This document shows, in pieces, positions 1 to 10,986 of a stretch of 64,000 bases of DNA. Within the stretch, counting starts at the first letter, position 1. Each line of letters begins with the position of its first letter. The DNA is from Smallanthus sonchifolius (taxonomy: Eukaryota > Streptophyta > Magnoliopsida > Asterales > Asteraceae). The stretch spans positions 39,029,501 to 39,093,500 of the forward strand of contig CM042046.1 of the NCBI GenBank assembly GCA_023525975.1. Direction: 5' to 3'. The notes under the pieces were generated by a model, which ran no database searches, had not been told where the DNA came from, and saw nothing but the letters and a program-made list of their open reading frames with translations. Position numbers and translations under genes: made by a program.

Positions 1-78
1 GGGGTTCCTCGTTGTTGGTAAGATTTTCACAACGCTAACTTCGGAAGAGGAAACACCAAAACTTGAAGAACCTGCCAT
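1..78 (-). CDS. hAT transposase, N-terminus only (partial)
   Basis: The first 26 codons of a hAT transposase start at the ATG at 76-78 and leave the window at base 1. The Ser-rich leader followed by a short stretch ending in PTTRNP aligns with the leader that precedes the BED zinc finger in the other hAT copies of this window. No stop is present in the visible part, so its intactness cannot be judged. Confidence 0.7.
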   Translation of the reverse strand, partial: MAGSSSFGVSSSEVSVVKILPTTRNP

Positions 79-455
79 AGCGTTTTTTGAGCGTTTTAGA
101 GCGTTTTTTTTACAAACGAGAGTGTAGAGAGCGGGTTTGAGAAGTGTGATTTAACCAAAACACCCCCTACCTATTTATAATGTGTTTGGGGGTTAAAATG
201 GGTCAAAAAACGGTCAAAAATTGGTTCTAACGGCTATATAGTCGTTTTCCAACGGCTAGTTTCGAAATATTACCGTTAAACCGGTTCACAAAAAACCGAT
301 TGTAAACCGCTAATCATGCAAAATACTTAAACCGGTTATAAACCGGCGGTTCCTACCGGTTTGAAACCGGTTCACCATAAACCGGTTCTAGGGCGGTTCG
401 GGTTTCGGTTCGGAACCGGTTTGGATTTCCAAACCGGTTTTTTTGTACACCTCGA
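1..455 (-). mobile_element. hAT element, 5' end (continues off the window)
   Basis: This is the 5' terminal part of a hAT transposon on the minus strand, cut by the window edge. The outer end at 455 reads, on the minus strand, TCGAGGTGTACAAA, which resembles the TAGAGGTGCACAAA termini of the full copies at 39546 and 52400. It is followed by many copies of AACCGGTT-type motifs, the near-palindrome at 229-246 (17 of 18 bases shared with the other copies) and a TATAAATAG box around 172-180. The transposase reading frame begins at 78 and runs to position 1. Its first residues, MAGSSSFGVSSSEV, match the start of the other copies. The rest of the element lies outside the window. Confidence 0.85.
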
Positions 456-1490
456 AGTAAAAGTGTGAGACGCACTTTAAAATGTATGAGTAGTAATAGT
501 AGTAATAATAATACGCATTTGAATAAAAATCTAATTTTAATAATAATAATAATAACAATAAGTATAGTAAATCAAAACATTAAAATGTAAGGTACGGAAA
601 AAATAATAACAAGAAAGAACCAAAAATAATAATAAAACACGCCTACCCCTTGAATCGAACTAGGGTGGGAAAGGGTAGTGTTGCTAGGCTTTAACATAAG
701 TGCATTAACCATCTCCTCTGGGCAAGTTCATCAGCCTTTTATTTGCTTAAAATTAACAAAACCAAAACACATTGTGAAAAGAAAAAAAAAAGAAAAAAAA
801 ACCAACGAATCTTCATTTACCAGCTACCAAACCGTCCAAAAGAGCCAATCAAGGTTACCTACTATTCACGCACTCACAGTTTCATTTCAAAATGTATGTC
901 GGTTAATTTATATAACATCAAAGTTACAAACCAAAATATTTTAATATACATAATTTGTGTTAGACTAAAGTTTTCTAATCATTTCAGAATCAAACTCATT
1001 CTCTATTACAATATTTGAATTCCCAAATAATTTAAATTATTTTAACGTCTACAAAGTTAGTTTAAATTTCGATATCAACTATTTTTAACAATTTACCGTT
1101 TTCCATTAATGTCAACTATTTCATTTTCAAATGTCGTTTTGCTAATACAATTTCTTGGTGTTTGCCATTTTCTAATACGAAACTATTACAACTCTTTAAG
1201 TCTAAAATTCATCACTCTTAGGTATGTTAACATATATATGATCGAGTTTTCTTTCAATCCTCCTTTATCTTTCATTTTTAATTGACAAACTAAATGATGA
1301 TATTGCTTTCAAAGAATTGAAAATAATAATGCTACTTATACACAAGGTCTTCGATCGGCAATGTAAAATTGGTTTTTAAAACTGAGATTTTCTATATTTT
1401 ATCAATTCCCTGTTTTGTTTTCAACTGTGATATTTTTAACATCATTTTATATGTTGTTTGTATAATACAATACATGTCAATTAAAAAAGA
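456..1490. other. intergenic, AT-rich; weak tRNA-like (SINE-like) patch
   Basis: No gene is seen. A TAA microsatellite lies near 535-556. At about 637-720 the minus strand carries GTTCGATTC, a B-box-like sequence, and further upstream CCAGAGGAGATGG, which could be a decayed A box of a tRNA-derived SINE. Short reading frames at 678-1018 are low-complexity and unsupported. Confidence 0.4.
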
Positions 1491-2410
1491 GTACCTTATG
1501 TCACGGGGTCATCTCTCGAGACCCCGTGTGGCGTCCTGGGTTGCCCGAGGGCCAGCCAATCCATCTCGTTTATGACAGGGTCTACCGCGTTTCGTCCAGC
1601 CTTGGACTCATTAGGCGAGCGGAAATAGCTCGCAATCAGTGATGTGTTCGGCGTGCAAGACACCTAGGCATGTTCACGTCGTCTATCCCACTGAGACCGT
1701 CCCCGATGAAGTCCGGACTAGCCAACAAACCCAAACGTTCAAGTACAAACCATAGCAAAATGATCGCCGAATATTTGGCCCGTGACACTTAGCTAATATA
1801 CTATTTGTCAAATGGGACATTTTAATGATCAATTACAAGAAAATTTATACTCACCTAATGTTCTTAATGGGCTTAAAATATCAAGATAGCCAAATCATAG
1901 GTTAGTGTTGAAAGTTAGTGTTGAAAGTTAATGGAAGCATTATCTTAACATTAAATTCAAATAACATAAATTGAACGGGATGCCAGTGTCATTGTTGGGG
2001 TAATCTCTCGGCACATGCTCCGCATCCGCCCTTAACAACTTTCTACACTTAACCTAAAGGCATACTAAAAAGTCAGCTATGCTTATGAATTTTAACTTTA
2101 CATAAAACATTATCACATCAAAAACATTTTGCCAATATATAACATTCATACAATACTAATAAAATTGTACATAATATGCAATAACAATAAACATAAACCT
2201 TTCGTGTCAAATCTGTGCCTTTTCGTAACCGTAAATTCTTTTAGGCATACCTCTAGATTAATCGAGGCCCAGTGTCTGTCCAAGATGCACAGTCTCATCC
2301 AGAATCCTAACCTAGACAGAATCACACCCCCACCGTGAGAGTAACATTACTCGTGTGCATCTACACGACATTTACAGGATAGTTAATCCTGTCATTCATA
2401 CCAGTTGTAC
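1491..2410. other. probable decayed LTR-type sequence, left flank of the solo LTR
   Basis: Non-coding, moderately GC-rich sequence that continues after the solo LTR at 5563 onward. Phrases such as CTCACCTAATG near 1851 and AATCCTAACCTAGA near 2305 have counterparts at about 5915 and 5640. This suggests an older LTR or retroelement leader that the solo LTR entered. No reading frame is supported. Confidence 0.35.
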
Positions 2411-5400
2411 TGTCACACCCCGCCAAGGCGGAATCGCGAGGCGTAACGTTCATGGTTTTTAAAGCATATGATTATTGCAAACGCATACATGCAAACTGGA
2501 TACATAAATTAAGTTTAAGGTTTTACAGCCCAAAATATTAGTTGAAGTTACAAAATATTAAGATTTTACAAATATGACCCAAACATTATGGGTTATACAA
2601 GAAAATCTTCGAAAGTTGTATCCACCATGTATGCATGAACCCTACAAAGCATTACCCTTTCTATCGCGTTCAGTTTCCTGAAAACATACTTGAAAATGTC
2701 AATACTAGGTTGGTGAGTTCACAAGTTTTATATATGAATACAATGAGCAAACCAATTGCATGAAAATGATTTTACGTATATGATAAACAAAACAAGAAAT
2801 GTTTGACCCATTTGTAAACTAGCTAGGTATACAAATAATATGTACATACACGAGGCATAACCAATCCAAGACCAGGTGTTTTTCCCCTCACACCTCACGA
2901 GCAATTTTTGAACACTATGCGGTCATTTGGCCAGAGGGACCCATGGTTAGCGCGACTAACTATGACCGGGGGTGTCAACCCAATAGTACTATCCATAAAA
3001 TCCTACGCTAATCCATAGCTAATTGTTATAAATATGATAGCCAGGGTACTTTATGAGCTCCAAATGTATTAACTCATGCAAACATAAAGATCGGGTCTTG
3101 TTTTCTTGTTATCATATAAAAGTAGTTATAAGTATGTTCTTCCCCCAAATTATGTAAAACAGTAAAAAGGGGTCGTGAAACTCACATTCGCAAGCAAGGT
3201 GGAAAAATGATCTGTAAGTAGCAAAGTCCAAAACATGGTGTACCGACCTACTCGTGTCCTAAAAACATTTAAGACACCTTATGGTCTAACCAATGATTCT
3301 AATCATACAAGTTGGTCGACGACCCGTTGGTGATACGTTTAGTTTTCCGGAAGTTATATTTATTCACAATAAATATAAATAATGTTATGTATCAAAATGT
3401 TCATGAATCCTTATGTATTTCGTGTCACTTTAGTGTCGAGTCACAAAATAAATGTTTTGACTTGACAAGACTCCTAACTCGTTACGTACGGTAAAAACAT
3501 ATGTAAGAGATATATATATATATATATGTATATATTTATTCAAAATTCACGTTTTATAAATACGATACAAGTTCAAATGATAATACCACATATCAAAACA
3601 CGATACTTTAAAATGATGTCGGTTTTGCTTTACGATCAAGTATATGTATCTATATATTTATGAAACTTTCTACTATTTAAAAAAAACTTTCCGATATAAT
3701 AATTCCAAGAACACATTTTGCTACAAAAATACCTATCTTACTAACTAGTTTAACAACTTTAGGTTTTTCTAATAATCAAGGTAAGTCACATATGTCATAA
3801 ACCACGTAAAATACTAGGCTAACATGAAATACACATAATATGACACACTTAAACCTATGAGATTTAATGTCACCTTTAATGCATCTTTTAAAGATTATAA
3901 CATTATCTTGTTTATTTATGTCAAAATCATCACCTATTGCACTAGATTATCAACACATGTTCGTGAAATAGTTTATGTAAACATTATAATATTTCATTTT
4001 GAGTCTTTGAAAGAAAAGAAAAAAAATAAGAAAAACCAAATCTTTAAAGTTGTTAGTTTATTAAATTTCCATCTTTTAACAACAATGATTTTGTTGGTGA
4101 AATTTGCTATACAACGACTTATAGGTGACATAAATTAAATATGAACAAAGTTAGAGAGGAATCCTTACTACAAGCAAGCAAGGAATGAAGGTAGGTTGAA
4201 AGATTAGAGCTTCAATCGACACAAGAACACCTTAGGACACCTTGAAATCACCCTTGGAATGCTTGAATTTCTCAAAATAAAATTGAAAGATGAATGTTTG
4301 TGTGGGTATTTAGAGCCGTAAGTTGAGGGAGGAAGGAAAAGAAATGGTGTTGGTGAGTTTTTCAAGTGCAATGTGATTTATCTTTAAGGATTTAAGTGTG
4401 TTTATTTGATGTGTATTGCTCGTGGGTTTAAGAAGGCATGGGGGACAAGTTGGTTTAGACTAACACAAGGAGATGGGACATGTGCATGGAGATGGGCTTG
4501 AATTTGGTGGACCGTGAGGGACATGAGTTTGTAGCAAAAAGTTAATGAGATAGGGAAAGTAGACATGATCCAAGGCATCTAAAAGTCAAATAATTATTTG
4601 TGGTGAGGGCTTAGTTTTCGTCAGAATCAAGGGAGCATGGGGACGCATGGAATGGTTTGGGTGATAATTAGTTTCATTTTAAATCCAAGTGGTGTTTGTT
4701 AATTAGGTGATGTTTTGTGGCGTTTAGGATGATAGCGGGTATAAGTTGGACACGATAAAAATGATATATATATATATATATATGGGAAAGTGAATACGGT
4801 GCTGTTAGACATGTAACTTAGATGCGAAACCAATCAAAACTACGTCATTTTGATTAAATCTAAACAAAAAGTAAATTAAAACTTTGGTTTCTCTAATTAA
4901 TTTTTTTTTAAAATTTCACCTAAAATCATAATTTGAATTTTATTTATTTGGGTTCTGCTACTACAATAGTGAGTTATCAAAATATTTAATGAAAAAAAAA
5001 TCTTTAAAACTGCTTCCTGTAGAAACTTGAAATTTAAAAATCATTTTGATTGGAGAAACAATTCTTTAACTGATCAATTGAGATAGAGGAAGAAATATTT
5101 GAGCTGTGTTTATAAGTCCGTTAAATGGCAAAATTGAAGATAGTCGAGAGCAAGAAAATAAACAACACTTGCAAAATTAATGGAGAAGAAATAAGGAATA
5201 AGATTAACTTTTAGTAAGATTCAATCGAAACAACGTAGTTTTGATTGGTTTCACATCTAAGTTACATGCATAACAACATCTAAGTTACATGCATAACAGC
5301 ACCATATTCGCTTTCCCCATATATATACATATTTTTTTCACAGCATTTCAATTGATTATTACCAATATTCGTGTGTGCCAGATTATACTGTGTGCGATCA

Positions 5401-5557
5401 AGTCATTTTTAAAATTACTAACGTATGTCATGCAATGAGTGGACTTTCTATTCATGTGATGACCTAATTAATCCAAATTAAGTCTATCGGGAAATATTAT
5501 TAATGTAAAAGCGTTTATGAGAAACACGGATATTGACGTGAAGTGTCGGGTGTCACA
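2411..5557. mobile_element. solo LTR with 5-bp target duplication
   Basis: The segment begins TGTCACACCCCG and ends CGGGTGTCACA, giving near-inverted TG...CA termini. It is flanked on both sides by TGTAC (2406-2410 and 5558-5562), a 5-bp duplication typical of integrase. No gag or pol frame and no second LTR are present, so it is best read as a solo LTR left by LTR-LTR recombination. The MITE at 4784-5317 lies inside it, so the LTR itself is about 2.6 kb, in the range of long Ty3-gypsy LTRs. Family assignment is inferred from the TGTCACACCC start only. Confidence 0.7.
4784..5317. mobile_element. MITE with about 60-bp terminal inverted repeats
   Basis: The left end GGGAAAGTGAATACGGTGCTG is mirrored by the right end CAGCACCATATTCGCTTTCCC, and the inverted match runs on through the GTAACTTAGATG and CAATCAAAACTACG blocks. 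The right arm carries an extra direct copy of a block containing ATCTAAGTTACATGCATAAC. The element sits in a TA repeat, so the target duplication cannot be sized. It is inserted in the solo LTR. Confidence 0.8.
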
Positions 5558-5562
5558 TGTAC

Positions 5563-6222
5563 AACCTATTGTTTGTCACAAAGGCTCATGTATAGGTATA
5601 ACAAATCTTCGTGTCTAGGACGTCCAGCCTCTTCTGGATTCCTAACCTAGATGCGGTTTCATTTATCGCATTTGTTCTCGAAAGAACCATTGACGAATTC
5701 GACTTACATTAAGGCGTTCGTTCATTCGTAAAACCTTTTAGTTAAAGTAGTATACGGTTTATCAAAACATATTTCTTTCGAAACCTTTCGTAATCACTTA
5801 GGGCAAAACATTTTATAAATCCTTTTATAAACATTTATTTCATAAACGTTTCATAAGTATGCGATCGACCCAAACACATAGTAAAACTTTCGACAAAAGG
5901 GTCATCTAGAACTCACCTGAATTTCTTAGTTAATCCTCCCTAAGTGTATGGCTCAGTATGTAGATGCAGGTTTTGGTAACTATAGATAAAATTCTATGTA
6001 TCGGTGTACTAGCCTAGTACGCAGGAGGGTGTTCCTGTGTACTTAACAAGTGCACCACCTTGTTCTTGAGTACTTAGTCAAGTACGCAGGAGGGCATATG
6101 TATTACGCGGTACCCCAATTCCAAACCAAAGACTATTTGCCCTAATTCCAAACCAAAGGCTTATGTCGCTTTCTGAGACTAAGGTATAATCGATAGCCCC
6201 AACCAGTGGTGCTTATTTGAAA
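5563..6222. other. right flank of the solo LTR; short repeats
   Basis: Non-coding. AGTACGCAGGAGGG occurs twice (near 6016 and 6081) and AATTCCAAACCAAAG occurs twice (near 6117 and 6146). It is probably the rest of the older LTR-type sequence described at 1491-2410. No gene is seen. Confidence 0.35.
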
Positions 6223-6353
6223 GGCGACAACCAGAGGTAAAACACTATCTTTTCACATCTCGAAGAATCGAAGGCGATGACCAGAGGTACAACACTGTCT
6301 TTTCACCTCTCGAAGAATCGAAGGCGACGACCAGCGGTACAACACTGTGTTTT
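6223..6353. repeat. 50-bp tandem repeat, about 2.6 copies
   Basis: Units start at 6223, 6273 and 6323. Each begins GGCGAC or GGCGAT, followed by ACCAGAGGTA and TCTCGAAGAATCGAA, with a few substitutions. The repeat lies just before the decayed hAT transposase and may be its 5' untranslated or promoter region. Confidence 0.8.
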
Positions 6354-7926
6354 TGTAGATGGATTCTTCTGTTTATTAATATCTTTTTCTTATTCGATCA
6401 GCAATGCTTATTTGAAATCCTTTTTTTTCTATTTATTGATCATTGATGGGTTAATTTGTTGATTTGATGAGTTTATTCTAGATGGATTCGATTGCATTAA
6501 AGTTAACCTAGAAAATGATAGCTCAAAGAATATGGATATGGAAGATCATGAGATTAAGTCTATGAAAGATAAAAACCGCATCGATGATAACAAAGCATGG
6601 GCAAAGAAACAAGAAAATGATAGATCAATTGTGTGGAAGTACTTCACCAAACTTCAGAAATCACTAGTAGGTGGAAAGACCAGTTGCATTGGTAATGTAC
6701 GGGAAATCTTTTTGTATTGGCAAGTGCAACAACTATAAGAACTTTTTTGTATATGATAGTACGCAAGGTACGGGGAACCTTAAGCGACACATGACCAGTT
6801 GCATTGGTAATGTTTTTCATGATTTTGGTCAAATGCTTTTTAGTAGTGACATTATATTAAGGTCATCTAGATTTGATGAAAATTAGTTTTTTGAGATGCT
6901 TGTGGCTGCTATTATTATTCATGAATTGTATTTGTTATTTGTAGACTATAAGGATACTAGAGATTTGTTTACATACTTGCAACCCAATGTGAATGTCATT
7001 TATACGAATACCATAAGGTTCGATTTATTGAAAATGTATAAAGAGAAAAGGAAAACGTTAAAAGCCTGCTCATGGAATCACCGGGAATGATATGTTTAAC
7101 TTCACATTTATGGACTTCTATTGCTAATGATGATTATTTTAGCAATTACAATGCATTTTATGGATAAACAATGGGTTTTGCATAAGAGAGTGTGGTCATT
7201 TTCTTTCATGCTACCACCTCATACTGGCGTTCCTTTGTGTGAAAAAGTGTTTTCAATTCTAGTATAATGGGGCATAGAAAAAAAAAATTTTTTATGACTT
7301 TAGATAATGCATCTTCTAAGGACACTTTCGTTAGGCAATTGAGAGAACAACCTAATACAAAATCGCCACTTCTTTCTAATAGTAGGTTTTTTTTTCATTT
7401 GAGATGCTGTGCACGTACTTTAAACTTGATTGTGCAAAATGGGCTTAAGGAAATTGATGAATGTGTTAACAAAGTTAGAGAGAACATCATGTACGTAAAA
7501 GAATCACAAGGAAGCGAATGTTTTTGGATTGTGTTAAGTTGTTTTCTTTAAATTCGAAAAGGGGGTTAAGGCAAGACGTGCCTTTTGCCATTTAGAATTA
7601 AGTGATTTTAATTATAAGAGTTGTCCAAATGCATTAGAGTGGGACACGGCAGAAACGATTAGTGGTTTCTTTTGGAGTTTTTTATGAGGTGACTAATGTT
7701 TTTTCAAGTACCAAATATTCTACTACAAACTTGTACTATCCACACATTTTTACGGCTTATTTGACTTTGTATGAAAGTATGAGTTTAGAAGATGAGTATA
7801 TAAATAAACGTCAAGGTTGATGAAGGCGAACTTTTAGAAACATTAGTCCGATTTTAGTCTTACATTAGCTATAACCGTGGTGTTGAATCCTAGATACAAC
7901 TTGCATTTTATTGATTGGGGTTATTC

Positions 7927-8281
7927 CATAGTTGTCAAAGGTGAACTTAAGGCGAGGGCCCGAGAAGAAAAAAAACACTAAAAAAAACAATTAATATATA
8001 TATATATATATATGTGTGTATTGAAAAATAATGTTATTTTTTAAATAAAATAAAGAAAAGCTTATATAACATTAAATATCATGTAATTAGTACAAAAATG
8101 TTCAACGTCATAGACCAAAATCATCAAATACTTAGGAAATAAGCTTCAATCGGTATTATGAAAGCTTTTATAAGCTCAACTATAACCTAGAAAATAATAA
8201 TAATAATAAAGCAAAAAAAATTACGCCTCAGGCCTACCCTCGCCTCAAAAAAGCGCCTAGGCGCGCTTTTTGATATGTATG
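7927..8281. mobile_element. hAT-type MITE (GCGCCTAGGCGC family)
   Basis: A 355-bp insert is bounded by CATAGTTGTCAAAGG on the left and CTTTTTGATATGTATG on the right, imperfect inverted repeats. It is flanked by the 8-bp duplication GGTTATTC (7919-7926 and 8282-8289). Removing the insert and one duplication rejoins the reading frame of the older hAT transposase, which confirms the borders. The ends are rich in GGCG/CGCC palindromes. A related copy lies at about 21525-21801. Confidence 0.85.
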
Positions 8282-8539
8282 GGTTATTCACAAATTTATG
8301 GAGATGAAAGCACTGAGTATGAAAATGTTGACAAGTTTTTCCATTACTCTTTACTAAAACCAAATGGGATGTACAGTGACAAGCTTTCATTGGTTGTTGT
8401 GGGCGGCGGTAAATTTCTTTTTTTTTCTATTCCAACAGAATTTATGTTTGATAGAAAATGCATTGCTGAAAAATTAACACAAACTTGTCTTGGTTGGACT
8501 GGTTACCAAACGGCCAGCAAATAATTTATTACAGCCCTC

Positions 8540-8999
8540 CACCCGTGTTCAATCCCTGTGATGGATTTTTTTTACTTTTTCGTTTGAGATTTTTTTTCCT
8601 ACGTTTGAACGTTTTATTTTACTACCCGCTGTGTTCGCGTAAATCTCTCTGAGTGGTCGACGTGTTTTTTTTCTTTCTAATTTACGTTTTCACCTGTTCT
8701 ATTATATATAATTTACGCTTTTAACTCGCTTCCTTTTCTATAATATCGTTTTCCTATAATAGTTGTCGTTCGGATAAGTTAAAAAATTACGTTGGACGCC
8801 AAAACATATTTTTTACTTTGGTTTTCTTCTTTTTGTTTTTTTTTTTACATTTTCTTTCAGGGTTAAACGAGTAGCTAAGAATGGTATTTGAATTTGACCG
8901 TCTCAACCGTTTTAGATCCGTTTCACGCCGCATGTCACGGAAATTCAAGTTAGGCTGAGTTTCGACACCGCCGCAACGCGCGGCGGGTAAAATTACTAG
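8540..8999 (+). mobile_element. Helitron-like sequence, 3' end at 8999 (5' end not resolved)
   Basis: The stretch ends with a GC hairpin (CCGCCGCAACGCGCGGCGG) followed after 10 bases by CTAG and a T, the Helitron 3' layout. Sequence just upstream resembles the regions before the ends at 20546, 48226 and 57912, so four copies of one 3'-end type are present. The left border is an estimate. Confidence 0.5.
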
Positions 9000-9047
9000 T
9001 TTTACTTTAATTGAATATGCTGCGTTAAATGTTTCCAATACTACAAG

Positions 9048-9703
9048 TAAGGGTGTTCAAAAATATCCGTATCCGAAACCGAATCCGAATTATCCGAAAT
9101 CCCGAATCCGAACAATCCGAAAATTCGGATATCCGAATTTTCGGATTCGGATATTAATATTAGAAATTTTCGGATATTTCGGATATCCGATATCCGAAAT
9201 ATATATTTTTTTTATTTTTTAATTATTTGTTTAAATTAAATATATGTACAAGTATAACACACAAATTGAGCAAAAAAAAACCCTAATTGAAAGCAGGTCG
9301 TTGTTTTCTTCTGGTACGTTCCCTGCCACCGGGAAACTTTCAAATCCACCTCCTATTCGACCGGCGACCGCTGCCTCCCTGCTGACTTTCGCCTCCCTGC
9401 AGACCTCCGCCTCCCTATGTTGATGTATGTTGTAGCCCGTAGATAGCAATGGTACTTTGTTTTTTTTGTTCTGCTTTTCCATTAAATTTCCAAGCGAACC
9501 ATGATGATTACAAATTGCAACGAGTGATGTATGTTGTAGCCTATATATACCAAAATTGACTTCACGTTGTTGGCAAGTGATTGTACTTGGAAGGTAATCA
9601 TTCATAATTCAAACAAAACTATTTTTTTTTCAGATTTCGGATATCCAGTTTAGTATCCGAATCCGTATCCGAAATTTCGGATATCCGATTTTGAACACCC
9701 CTA
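9048..9703. mobile_element. hAT-type MITE with TCCGAA/GGATATCC subterminal repeats
   Basis: The termini TAAGGGTGTTCAAAA and TTTTGAACACCCCTA are inverted repeats, flanked by a perfect 8-bp duplication ACTACAAG (9040-9047 and 9704-9711). Both ends carry dense ATCCGAAT/ATTCGGAT and GGATATCC motifs. The interior, including a 124-codon minus-strand frame at 9231-9605, matches no protein I recognise and looks non-coding. The target is the older hAT transposase, whose sequence rejoins across the site. Confidence 0.9.
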
Positions 9704-10472
9704 ACTACAAGTAGTTCAAATGCTAGCAAATTTGTTGATGATACAAGGGATGATTTAACATGTGTTTTTAGAGAAAGACTTAAGGTAATTTATTTGTTTG
9801 GTTAAATTATATATTCTTTTAATAATTGACTTACTAATTTTTAGTTATTTATTTTAAGATTTTGACAGAATAAAAATTTTACAATTAACCAAAAGTCACA
9901 ACTATAATTGTACTTGAAGAGTCAAGTGTTGATAGGAACTTGAAACTAGATGTGTTGCTTTTTAGAAAGCCAATGAGTTTAGGTATCCAACACTTGCAAT
10001 GATAGCTAAACTTTTTGACCATTTCAATCAGTGTCTACCTTTAGTGCTAGCAGAAAAGTAGTTGATCAATATCGAAGTTCACTTAGTAAAGATACCGTTA
10101 AGGCTCTTATTTACACAAAAGATTGGTTATTTATAGATTGTTGTAATGTAAATTTTTATTAATATTATATATTTATATGTTTGTTTACGGGTTATAAAAA
10201 AATTAATTTTAATGAGCTCGCTGAACATATAATCTTGTTTGGTATTAGTCGTGAATCAGATGCTTCAAACTCATTTAACAATTCTAAGATAGACTTCAAA
10301 TGCTTCTAGTAATTATAATTATAATAATTTTATTCATGTGACTGATTAGAAATTATTAAGCAACCCCATTGGCCATGGTAAATAAAATATTTTCTATGTT
10401 TGTTTTTAATGGATGATATGATTTTAAATTGAAGATATATGGTGTTTTTATGTGCAGGTTTGAACTTGAAGA

Positions 10473-10978
10473 TATGGGTGTAAACGAGCCAAGCCGCTCG
10501 TGAACTACTCGAGATCGACTCGTTAAAAACTCGAAACGAGCCGAGCTTAAATGAGCCCAAGCTCGAGCCTAAAAAAAACTTGTTTAGTAAACGAGCTCGA
10601 GCCCGAGCTTTCACTTATCGAGCTCGAGCCGGCTTGCGAGCCTAAACGAGCCTATTATTTATATATTTTTTTAAATAATATATTAAATATACATTTAAAA
10701 AATAATATTAGTATATAAAATTATGATAAAAATAACTAAATAATATATATTATGTTATATAAAATTTTATAATAAAATTTAAACAAAATAATTATATATA
10801 AATATATATAATTATTTAGCCGAGCTCGAGCTTGAAAAACCACCCACGAGCCCGAGCTTTCACTTAGCCGAGCTCGAGCTTGAAAAATAAAGCTCGAATC
10901 GAGCCGAGCTCGAGCTCACAGAAAGTCAAACGAGCCGAGCTCGAGCTCGAGCTCTGGCTCGTCTCGTTTACACCCCTA
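10473..10978. mobile_element. hAT-type MITE with GAGCTCGAGC subterminal repeats
   Basis: The ends TATGGGTGTAAACGAGC and GTCTCGTTTACACCCCTA are inverted repeats. The 8-bp target duplication CTTGAAGA is present at 10465-10472 and 10979-10986. Both arms are filled with AGCTCGAGC and GCCGAGC palindromes around an AT-rich centre. There is no coding capacity. Confidence 0.9.
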
Positions 10979-10986
10979 CTTGAAGA

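Larger units (their letters stand above)
6482..10145 (+). pseudogene. decayed RICESLEEPER/DAYSLEEPER-type hAT transposase
   Basis: Pieces of a BED-zinc-finger hAT transposase appear in order on the plus strand. A BED remnant with GTGNLKRHM lies at about 6765-6795. A block around 6896-7080 ends in a D-L-x-K-M-Y-K-E-K-R stretch. The catalytic-core segment MTLDNASSKD and the RC-A-TLNLIVQNGL block lie at 7290-7450. The C-terminal hATC dimerisation region (VSTFSASRKVVDQYRSSLSK, then ALIYTKDWL) lies at about 10030-10130. Frameshifts and stops occur throughout. Younger insertions cut it: a hAT MITE at 7927-8281, Helitron-type sequence ending at 8999 and a hAT MITE at 9048-9703. An intron-like gap with a CAG acceptor is visible near 9868. 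It cannot make protein. Confidence 0.75.

Noticed and set aside
637..725. Possible tRNA gene on the minus strand
   Set aside because: Only a B-box-like motif is clear; no acceptor stem or cloverleaf can be drawn, so recorded only as a weak SINE-like patch.
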